From assembly GCA_964059195.1 (NCBI GenBank), contig CAXKWD010000007.1, forward strand, positions 63,116,705 to 63,180,704: a stretch of 64,000 nt of DNA. Direction: 5' to 3'. How positions within the stretch are numbered: the stretch's first letter is position 1; every line of letters begins with the position of its first letter. The position numbers and the translations under genes are program-made. The stretch comes from Ectobius pallidus (taxonomy: Eukaryota; Arthropoda; Insecta; Blattodea; Ectobiidae). A model generated the notes under the pieces. The model did no database searches. It had not been told where the DNA came from and saw only the letters and a program-made list of their open reading frames with translations. This document shows, in pieces, positions 56,552 to 64,000 of the stretch.

Positions 56552-57372
56552 ATTGTTATGTGCACATTTTGTAACAAAAGTGTAAGATGGAATATAATCC
56601 TTTTTATTATCTGTGTAATACTATCTAAAGACAAATTTGTACTAACATTCAAATTATTTTTACGCTACATTTGATATCTTGGGAAAAAAACAAATATAAG
56701 ATGCATCTTCGTATGAGACATCCCGGCCAGCCCTCCCCCAGTGAAGCAGTTCCTTTTATACCATGATCTAGCGAATTTTTCGAGGATGAATAGGCTGACA
56801 AACCATTGGGTACAAGGCAAACCTGTGGGTACAAGGGACATATTCTCGCATTTAATATTTGGTACAAGGGGCGCTCTAGAATTTTTAATATTTGGTGCAA
56901 GGGGTGCTGTAGAATTTTTAATATTCGGTACAAGGGGCACTCTAGCAGTTTTAATATTTGGTACAAGGGGCACTCTCGCATTTTTAATATTTGGTACTGT
57001 CGGGAGTGTCGGCGACAATATACAAGGATACTTTGTCACCCTGCTTCGCTGAGAAACAAAATGTGAATATCGAGTGATCGAGTGGGCGGAGCTTAAAGTG
57101 CACTTTGTATTTGGCTTTCGCCGATATCTTTATTTTGAACAAATAGGTGACTGAATTACATAATAATTTTGTTATTAATTTATTTTTTAATACAGGTATC
57201 TGCAAACACAAAGTTTCAGCTGAAACAACACACAAATAGCATTCAACATAAAAAAATGAAAATTAAAAAGACACACACACAGTTCAGACGTTTCTTACTG
57301 ACAGAAGATGCGCAACTTTTGCCAGAAAACATAGAAAACTGCTTGTATCTTATTGTAATAAATATTAATTGA
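56552..57372 (+). pseudogene. BED zinc-finger / hAT C-terminus fusion, spliced
   Basis: Exon 1 holds VMCTFCNKS and ends at 56581 before a GTAAGA donor. The acceptor is TTTTTAATACAG at 57195. The spliced frame reads CNKS-VSANTKFQLKQHTN and SIQHKKMKIKK, completing a C-x2-C ... H-x5-H BED finger. It then continues TEDAQLLPENIENCLYLIV to a stop at 57372. In the related copy at 45499 the same C-terminal block follows a long catalytic region, so an internal deletion created this fusion. The product would be a small DNA-binding protein without transposase activity. Confidence 0.55.
56827..57008. repeat. 33-bp minisatellite inside the hAT intron
   Basis: Four full 33-bp units start at 56861, 56894, 56927 and 56960 (GGTACAAGGGGCACTCTAG..., then ...TTTTTAATATTT), with a variant unit before and a partial one after. 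As 33 is divisible by 3 and the units lack stops in several frames, long open frames run through it on both strands as 11-residue repeats (minus strand LVPNIKNARVP). They are artefacts of the repeat. Confidence 0.85.
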
Positions 57373-57711
57373 TGTGATGTGAAAAAATGTAGGTGAATAG
57401 AATATATTGAATATTTAACGTATTAATTACCAGTTAACTAGTGTTTTATTTTGCCCTCTCATTGTGAATATGGTAGATATTCCTTTGTGTGTTGTCTTAA
57501 ATCAAATAACAAATATTCAGATGATAAAATTGGTAATTTATTGTATTTCATAATATTTTTATTTTTTTTTTCATAATTTCATATTTAGCATAAATAAATT
57601 TCATATTTTGGCAAAATTTTCTTCATATTGTGCCTGTCTCTACTCATAAAACATACGTGGCTTTGTCACTTAATAAGGCTTCCTAGCAATGATTTTAAAA
57701 TATCGATGAAA

Positions 57712-57786
57712 TACAATTTGTAGATAAGACAATATAACAGTATACGTTGACAACAGAATGGAGTCTAGAATGTAATGTAACAATAA
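57712..57786. repeat. Right arm of the inverted repeat flanking hAT copy 2
   Basis: Reverse complement of 55991-56060 (CAATTTGTAGAT, TATACGTTGACAACAGA, GTAATGTAACAATAAT). Confidence 0.6.
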
Positions 57787-57789
57787 TTT

Positions 57790-58629
57790 TAAAAAGTAGA
57801 TTTTTATAAAGGTCTTAATATAGGTAAAATGGCAGGGCAGATAATAAAAGCTACACTAGGCCTGTATGGGAAGCAGGAACCTTCAGGGCCTTCCCGCCGA
57901 CAGTTGTGTGAAGCTCCTCAATATTTAGAATTTACGAGATTCGCAATTAATTTTCACTCACTTAAAATTTATATGAGCAGCTAATGTTTTGCAGTGTTTA
58001 TCTGCAATCAATGTAGTAAATCTGAGTGTAGGTTTGGACCTGACTACCTGTACAGTTCCCTTGTCAGTTTTGTTGTGGCCTTGGCCAGTCCTTTCTGTAG
58101 TAATATTAGTTTGGAACACTGACAGTTACAGGATGCTTAAAGGAATACCTCAAGAAAATCACATGAACGGAAGAACAAGACGCAAATAATATGTTATATA
58201 TTTATTAGCTGGATATATTGTGGTAGGATAAAGAATATGATTAGCTTTAGTATTAAATTGTCATGCAATGTTTGTTGTGTATGGTAGAGATTTAATGAGC
58301 CGTGACAATTGCGCAATATTAGTAGTGAAACATATTTTAGTAGTGTGCATTCTTTGTAATATTTCAGCTGAAGAAAATTATAGCTTTATATCTCTCGCTG
58401 CATTACCAAAGTTTGTATTTTTTCTTCTGATTCTGTTGTAAGTTAAATAATAATCCTTTTCACTGAGTAAACTACTTAACTCTCCAGTTACCAGATCCTA
58501 TCTGAAACATAACATAAGCATATAAGTATTGCTGATTAGCCTATCTTATTGAATAAGTAGTAGGGACAAAATACAGAAATTAGCACATAATATAATCAGT
58601 TGCCTTTAATATAAACAGTAGTCGTATAC
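57790..58629. other. Intergenic sequence, nothing recognised
   Basis: AT-rich; a short plus-strand frame at 57989-58189 has no family resemblance. Confidence 0.4.
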
Positions 58630-58641
58630 TAATACTAATAC

Positions 58642-58686
<45 letters not shown>

Positions 58687-58775
58687 TAATAATAAATATT
58701 ACTAATAAATATTATTTAATCTGGCAGAGTTAAGGCCTTAAGGCTTCTCTTACCCTCAACCAGAGACAGAAAAAA
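58630..58775 (-). mobile_element. CR1 LINE 3' end with (TAT)n tail, inverted
   Basis: On the minus strand CTCTGGTTGAGGGTAAGAGA, then AGCCTTAAGGCCTTAACTCT and GCCAG match the 3' terminus of the CR1 at 37706-42207. An (ATT)n tail runs through 58697-58630. The body further into 58776-58990 is too diverged to align by eye. Confidence 0.65.
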
Positions 58776-59251
58776 AGGAACAAACAAATACAATGACATA
58801 GTTCTAGAAGAAATAAGAACACACTAGTTATGTACATATACAGTAGTTCATTAGTCTATGTTACATAAAATCAAACTATTTTATAAAAATGTGTTATACT
58901 GAAAAAAGAAGTAACTTAACTTTACACCTACAATGTATAAGAAACAATAAAAAGCAAATGTTTTATACCTAAAAAAATATAGGTTGTTATTGGTCTCCAT
59001 TTCTACTTTTCTTATAGGGCAAGTTCAGGTAATTTCGCAGAACGTCTAATTTCGCAGTCCTATTTCATTTGTGTACTTGTATTTGGTTTGTGCTTTGGCA
59101 TTGACCTGTTTCCTTCATGCTTATCAAGGACACCTACATTCAATATTATTTCCGTCTTATTTTTCCACCTAATTCACATTATAATTTAATTTGTAATATT
59201 TTGCCTTCAATTAAGAAAATAAATAAAATAAACGGGAAATTACAATATATA
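58776..59251. other. Intergenic sequence left of the mariner
   Basis: No exon. It may include a decayed CR1 3' UTR. Confidence 0.35.
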
Positions 59252-60165
59252 CGAGGTCTGTTAGATAAGTATCCGACCTTATTTTTTTTCTCGGAAACCT
59301 GACGGATTTGAATCAAGCCCGCTTGCATGAGCCGACCTTAAACCTTCGTGCCCATGTGTGAATTTTTTCCCGCCTGTAGATAGCGTCTGTTGCTGGCAAG
59401 CAGCATTTGAGTGAGGTAGTGTATAGTGCTCTCGTCGTTGCCAGGAAAATAACGATTGTGACGAATGGAATTTGGTTTCCGGGTCGTACCCGTACACCAG
59501 GACTCGTCACCACTCATTAAGGTGTGCATAAAGCCGGGGTCACTGTTTGTGGACTCAAGCATGTCATGTGAGACTTCAACACGAAGTTGCTTTTGCTCCG
59601 CCGTCAGCAGCATCGGCATTGAATTTCGCCGCCACTCTCTTCATGGCCAAATCATCGGTCATAGTTAAATGGGCCGAAAAAGTGATGATGCCCACCTCAT
59701 CCGCAATTTCTTGGATACTCACACGACAATCCCGCATCACCACAGCGTTCACTTTGGCAATGACCTGGTCATTTCGGCATGTTGATGGGCGACCGGAGCG
59801 TGGCTCGCTCACCACCGATGTTCGGCCGTCTTTAAACCGGTTGTACCACTCCTTAATCTGTGTGATGACCACAGCATCATCGCCGAAAGCCGTCTGAATT
59901 TTCCGAATGGTTTCCACCTGGCTGTTGCCCAGTTTCAGGCAAATAGCGCTGCTCCAGTCATTCCGTTATTTTCCTTCCAACGACGAGAGCACTATACACT
60001 ACCTCACTCAAATGCTGCTTGCCAGCAACAGACGCTATCTACAGGCGGGAAAAATTCACACATGCGCACGAAGGTTCAAGGTCGGGTCATGCAAGCGGGC
60101 TTGATTCAAATCCGTCAGGTTTCCGAGAAAAAAAATAAGGTCGGATACTTATCTAACAGACCTCG
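59252..60165 (-). mobile_element. Mariner element converted to a fold-back (914 bp)
   Basis: Flanked by TA (59250-59251 and 60166-60167). Arms of about 203 bp (59252-59454 and 59964-60165) are nearly perfect inverted copies starting CGAGGTCTGTTAGATAAGTA. Normal mariner terminal repeats are about 30 bp. Here the 5' UTR side (minus strand, right end) is mirrored at the left, where the 3' part of the gene should be. The transposase gene between the arms is cut off just after GYDPETK, so the second and third catalytic Asp are missing. Confidence 0.85.
59420..59955 (-). pseudogene. Mariner transposase, N-terminal two thirds
   Basis: Minus-strand order: ICLKLGNSQVETIRKIQTAF, GDDAVVITQIKEWYNRFKDG, RTSVVSEPRSGRPSTCRNDQ and SIQEIADEVGI (the paired helix-turn-helix region). 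After frameshifts come TAEQKQLRVEVSHDMLEST, SGDESW (first catalytic Asp) and VYGYDPETKFHSSQ. At 59454 the coding sequence stops and the mirrored 5' UTR begins. At least two frameshifts; no second or third Asp; inactive. Confidence 0.8.
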
Positions 60166-60167
60166 TA

Positions 60168-61005
60168 TATATATATATATATATATATTTGGACGATTCA
60201 TTCTAAGTAATCTAATAATAACTGTATGCATAGCACGAGGCTTTATAGCTAGGGAAGGCATTCCTTTAAGTCCTAACATGATGAGTTCCTGATGTCCACT
60301 TTGTAACGCCTTTTTTTTTTTTTACTTTCTAGAACTGCCCCATACACCATTTCACTCAATCCCTTAAACATCTGAAACATTTAACAGCAACACTATTAGC
60401 TATAGCATACAGATCTTAACGTGCAGAGTGCGTTCGAAAGCCACGTTAACCATCGACACCTTTAAGGATTAAGTCAGAGTCTGACCCTTATTGGAGTGGA
60501 ACGGGAAAGCGGCTTATAGGGAAATAGATTGTCTCCCCCTCCATGTGGAGTCAAAGCTTTAGCGTCAGAAATTAAGGAATACGTCCTATTTGGTTGCGAA
60601 CGAAATTCTTTTTTGCTGTAAAGCAAGTGTAATGTCTGCAAAACAAGTTGACCCAAAATACGTCCGATCGTATTGTCCATGGCACCGTCCGGTTCAAAAT
60701 ATTTATGGCGGTCTGCCGGCCGGCCTTTGATATTAGTGGTTAACGTAGCTTCAGAACGCATGATACTTCACTTCATAAATAACAAAGAAAATAAATACAG
60801 TAGGCTAGGGCTTTACTAGCAGCTGTAAGCTGCACTCTGCTGCCTAGATTTTTACTGCAAAAAATTGGCTCCACTTGCTGTTAATTTTCTGCGAGTGAAA
60901 GATGTAGTTTACTGCTCCGCTCTGCTTTGACTCAGTTCCAACGTTGTGGGGTTCTTGATGGAAATGAGTACAGTGGGCTATTTATTTTAAAATTAATTGT
61001 ATGCT
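60168..61005. other. Intergenic; (AT)n next to the mariner
   Basis: (TA)n at 60166-60188 adjoins the mariner's right end. A minus-strand frame (60761-60474) resembles nothing I know. No exon. Confidence 0.4.
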
Positions 61006-61320
61006 TGCTATTGATTCGCCGTCGCCGAAGACTGCATCAAAGAAAATGGTGGGTTCAGCCAGGAAACATGAAGGGATGTTTGTTGCACACAAACTTAGGG
61101 AATATCCAGCTATTTTTTTAGTTCCACCGGATGTCGGATGGTTCCTTTGATTATCTGTGGTACATGGAGACCAAGATGAGGGAAATAATGAACACTACTT
61201 TGACACAACTCCGATTCGTGCGAACTGTTTACCACCATTACCAGCAGACTACTACGGCGAGTGGAGGCAGGTTGCGGCGACAGATAACATCGCCAGAATG
61301 GAACATGTCCAATACTTAAG
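61006..61320 (+). pseudogene. HARBI1-like transposase fragment (second Harbinger)
   Basis: LLIRRRRRLHQRKWWVQPGN, then an in-frame TAG and FHRMSDGSFDYLWYM match the start of another Harbinger nuclease subfamily (RRR..WWV.P, then F.FRMS..SFDYL). After this the frame drifts, and the catalytic domain is not found. It lies about 300 bp from an inverted hAT fragment. Confidence 0.45.
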
Positions 61321-61624
61321 TTATAAAAAAAAAATTTAAAAAAAAATCTTCAACATTTTTATATCGTACGCAAACTTTATATCCGAAAGCATAAGAAAAG
61401 GTTTGGATGCGGCATTATGAAAGAGTCTGGATGGAGCACTGTACTGAGCACATATTATTCTCTCTCTAACAAGTCTCTGTGGTCATATCCTCAGCCGATG
61501 CAGTGCCAAGACTGGATTGTCAAAAAGCTACTCTTTCTCAAACGTTACACATGTTTATGTGTAGCTATTCTGAGGGGGTTGGCCTTGGCAATGAGCAATT
61601 ACCTACTTTGACTGTCGTTCCAGT

Positions 61625-62191
61625 TTATACCTCGGGCCGTACCCTTTTGCGTCTCTTTCTTCTTCTTCTTCTTCTTCTTCTTCTTCTTTTTCCTTTTTCA
61701 TAATTATTTATAGACGCTACTGTCCCTCTGGCATAGAGATAACTACTGCGTCTGCTTTTGCGTCTGAAAGCGAGCGGTCGCTTCATCAAAACAACCCTCG
61801 TGCGTCCGGTGCAATTGGACGTAAACAACTCTTCACCGCCATCATCAGTAACGAAGTAGTCTGTTGCCAGAGAATGAGGTGGTCGATGATTTATTCTTTC
61901 CTGTGCACAGGCACTGATTCCGAAATCTTCTGCCATAGAAACAGTAGGCCTACTGGAATAAAAATATTCGCATTTTTCTTTATTTCCGGGACTTGAAAAG
62001 TTTTCTGTCGTTGCCTCAGTGAGGGACGAATATCTGCTAATATCAATTTTTGGAGATTGAAGTGCTTCCGATAATGAATTTGCAAGAACAAGAATATCAT
62101 CTAACATACCAAATAAGGTGTAAAATTTGTCTAACTGATGTAACAATCCAGTAGCCTCTACAGTTTCCTTCTTTTTATCACCGCCGGACAT
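61625..62191 (-). pseudogene. hAT-type (TTF/ZMYM1-like) transposase fragment
   Basis: A minus-strand frame starting at an ATG with a good context (62191). Residues about 14-60 (TGLLHQLDKFYTLFGMLDDI; ANSLSEALQSPKIDISRYSS) resemble the G-x-x-x-Q-x-x-x-F-x-F-x-FG ... LS-x-x-LQS-x-x-M region of TTF-zinc-finger hAT transposases. Further on, ERINHRPPHSLATDYFV resembles their later linker. The Arg-rich C-terminus is the translation of a (TTC)n microsatellite (61661-61690). No complete domain; probably a remnant. Confidence 0.4.
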
Positions 62192-62763
62192 GTTTTTAGA
62201 CCCAGCTTAACACAGTTAAATCGACTCTTGAAGAAATGAACGATCTTATATTTTGAAATCCATCTTGCATCACGATACCTTCATCAGTTTGAAGTTGTTC
62301 ATGTGCTCTATCATCTACAAAATAAAATTACACTTCTCAACGCATTTTCTATCTATTGTAACTAGGCTACTCATCTGATTCCTGTGTATATTTTAAATAT
62401 TGGGTGTTTTCCCTCAGAAGAACGTAACAAATTAAAAAAAAAAAACGCGATTGAAATTTTTACCCGGACCATTCGCAATTTTTGGGGGTGGGCCTGGGCG
62501 CACTTAGCCCACCAGCTGGCTAAGCCACTGTTGACAGTGCATGAAGGCATGCGTATTTCGGGATTTTGTGGTGATTGAAAGTCTTGTCTCTAGTAATGAA
62601 CAATGAAAGCAATGAAAATTAAAAACACATTCATTTATTATTATTATTATTATTATTATTTATATTATTACACTGTTGTATTAATTAAATTGCAGGGACG
62701 TACCTTATATTTCTTTTGAAATTCAATCAAGATTTCTTACCTGTTACTGATGAAGAGGGAGGA
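62192..62763 (-). other. 3' UTR and downstream flank of OBP-A
   Basis: Just 3' of the stop codon on the minus strand the sequence is TCCTCCCTCTTCATCAGTAA and further AT-rich DNA. AATAAA lies at 62639-62634, about 125 nt after the stop. An (ATT)n run at 62636-62671 overlaps it. No other gene is seen. Confidence 0.5.
62634..62639 (-). promoter_or_regulatory. Poly(A) signal candidate for OBP-A
   Basis: AATAAA on the minus strand, followed by TGAATGTG and a T-rich stretch (GTGTTTTTAATTTTC), the usual arrangement for cleavage and polyadenylation. Confidence 0.45.
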
Positions 62764-62781
62764 TTAGACTATGAAGTAATA
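62764..62781 (-). CDS. Odorant-binding protein A, last coding exon
   Basis: After a strong acceptor (ATTTTTATTTTTCAG) the minus strand reads TAT TAC TTC ATA GTC TAA: YYFIV and stop. Spliced in phase 0 to the exon at 63122-63058, this completes LYKADPE-YYFIV, a typical short OBP C-terminal tail after Cys6. A tiny last coding exon of five codons is unusual, but acceptor, phase and residues all fit. Confidence 0.75.
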   Translation of the reverse strand, partial: YYFIV

Positions 62782-63057
62782 CTGAAAAATAAAAATAACG
62801 AAGTTCATAGTAATGTAGTACAGTATTACAGTGTAAGTCAGTATATGTCAAAACCAAGCGTCTAGATTACATGGATAAACTTTTTTCCCGTCATTCCTTA
62901 CGTAATCTTTTGTGATTACAAGCTACAGTTCTATAGACCTAAGAATATCTAGAAGTGATTAACTTAGGCTACCTTTTTCTGTTACCTCTGTAATTTGTTT
63001 TATTCTACCCTAGTTATAAGTCATCAGTTTATTGTAAAATAATTGTAAAGAACTTAC

Positions 63058-63122
63058 CTCTGGGTCGGCCTTATACAGGCATTTGTTGAGTTCATATGCT
63101 GTACTCGGAGCACTGTTTTCAC
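63058..63122 (-). CDS. Odorant-binding protein A, penultimate exon with Cys6
   Basis: A 65-nt exon between a TTTAAACAG acceptor and a GTAAGT donor. It starts in phase 1 (GT completing a preceding codon) and encodes ENSAPSTAYELNKCLYKADP plus E. The AYELNKC motif, with Cys6 followed by LYKADP, is the signature of the last helix of insect OBPs. The residue eight positions plus one before Cys6, where classical OBPs have Cys5, is Pro, so this may be a Minus-C type or otherwise divergent member. The gene continues upstream to the right edge. Confidence 0.85.
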
Positions 63123-63218
63123 CTGTTTAAAGTAAGATTACAGATTATTTTCTATAAAGGTATTACGACTATCATAACCTACAATAAACATTTCATTACT
63201 ACATAATTTGAAACTTAC

Positions 63219-63249
63219 ATACAGAGGAAAGTAGTGCCTTTTGTCTTCG
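63219..63249 (-). CDS. Odorant-binding protein A, tentative upstream mini-exon
   Basis: GCAG acceptor at 63250, 31 nt, then a GTAAGT donor at 63218-63213. The frame reads RRQKALLSSV and leaves one T, which with the GT of the next exon makes a Cys codon, plausibly Cys4. An amphipathic stretch ending in Cys about 13 residues before the AYELNKC Cys is reasonable for an OBP. The exon is very short and the acceptor's pyrimidine tract is weak, so this is a candidate only. Confidence 0.4.
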
Positions 63250-64000
63250 CTGCTAATCTAACTCAGTCAGAATGTAATGTAGGCTAATCTAATCTAGACA
63301 TTATCTAATCTAGTCATAATCTGGTCGGTAGCAATCTGTTATTATTGTCCCAGAAATTAATAATTATTGAAATTATAAATTAGTTACCTGGGTTAGCTGT
63401 ATATCCTCATGGCCCTTATTTTACCTATATCTCTCTCGAATCCTATGCCCCCATGTTGAAGCGAAGGGCCTCCAACGTTTCTGTTTAACGAAGTGGATTT
63501 TGTTACGCTTATTTTCCTAGAGAGATTTTACCTATATAATAATATATTATTCATACTGATACGGTATTAAGTTTTGAATGTAAATAGTCTACATTTTTTC
63601 TGCTATTACTCCAGCTGTCGATAGATATCTATCCATTAGGTCCGAAGCCAAGTGGATAAATTATTTGCTCATGAAAGGGGCGAAATGCTAATTTTGATTT
63701 TGCGGTAACTGACAGGTTTAGTTAACGTACAACGAACGATGAATCGTTAGATTTTGATTGCAATAATTACAGGTTACATAGATTGCCGCAGAGCGACTGT
63801 TGAGCGTGGAAATACGTCATAAACTCATAATGATCGGTTAAGTAGGCTACTTATTCGTAAACTGTTAGAATGTCGTGTTTGATTTCACAGAATTTCCAGA
63901 AATTACATAAAAACAATGGAGTGCCAGTGTAAAATGTAAATTTCGTTTCCGGGGGCGCGAATTCTGAAAAAAAAAATACAAACTAATCTAGTCATAATCG
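63250..64000. other. Right edge, probable OBP-A intron
   Basis: No convincing further OBP exon. Several TCTAATCTA words (63265-63312, 63980) suggest a decayed SINE tail. The upstream exons of OBP-A should lie to the right of the window. Confidence 0.4.

Larger units (their letters stand above)
56079..57642 (+). mobile_element. hAT transposon copy 2 (BED finger kept, core deleted)
   Basis: 56079-56405 matches 45690-46015, and 57285-57642 matches 46430-46775 including the right terminus (GTGCCTGTCTCTA). The left terminus is missing. Between these it carries a BED-type zinc-finger gene start with an intron (56582-57195), then a frame that jumps straight to the transposase C-terminus. It therefore lacks the catalytic core. 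The left border abuts the inverted-repeat arm at 55991-56060. Confidence 0.75.

Noticed and set aside
56649..57052. Overlapping open frames of 103-124 codons on both strands with 11-residue repeats
   Set aside because: They translate the 33-bp minisatellite, whose period is a multiple of three; no start context, domain or conservation argues for a gene.
63361..63420. Possible OBP-A exon reading GHEDIQLTQ before a GTAACT donor
   Set aside because: The putative acceptor lacks a pyrimidine tract and the peptide has no OBP landmark residues.

Overview
The window looks like AT-rich, repeat-saturated insect genomic DNA, most likely from a cockroach or termite (Blattodea). That guess rests on spliced exons of odorant-binding proteins (an insect chemosensory family), the mix of CR1-, RTE- and R2/R4-type LINEs with hAT, mariner, Harbinger and MULE elements, and the many TAGGCCTA octamers. 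There is no prokaryotic gene organisation and no CRISPR array.

Host genes. I see two odorant-binding protein (OBP) genes, both on the minus strand. Gene A enters from the right edge. Its last exons are at 63249-63219 (tentative), 63122-63058 and 62781-62764 (ending in TAA), with a poly(A) signal near 62636. Gene B lies downstream. A signal-peptide exon at 35341-35279 ends in a perfect GTAAGT donor, and two mature-protein exons sit at 2401-2320 and 2043-1991. All junctions are phase-compatible. If the exon 1 to exon 2 link is right, intron 1 is about 32.9 kb and fills half the window. The rest of gene B should lie off the left edge.

Layout. 1-2.4 kb: SINE-like sequence and OBP-B exons 2-3. 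2.4-35.3 kb: the proposed intron, packed with LINE pieces, tRNA-derived SINEs, a Harbinger element (11513-13331), a degenerate LINE with a restriction-like endonuclease (18.6-22.05 kb), a LINE split by a MULE (26.2-28.0 kb), and two fold-back elements (6703-8258, 23293-23958). 35.3-62.7 kb is intergenic. It holds a nearly intact CR1 LINE (37.7-42.2 kb), two related hAT elements (45499-46775 and 56079-57642), hAT MITEs, two more fold-back mariner derivatives (49448-49872, 59252-60165), a novel TIR-like repeat (50305-51892) and SINEs. 62.7-64 kb: the 3' end of OBP-A.

Themes. Many insertions can be delimited to the base by target-site duplications: TA for mariners, TAA for Harbinger, 8 bp for hATs, 9 bp for the MULE, and 9-15 bp for SINEs. 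Four separate Tc1/mariner-type elements have become fold-backs, in which one end of the element, with part of the transposase gene, is mirrored to form long inverted arms. With the TAGGCCTA octamer, this is the most unusual signal outside the OBP genes.
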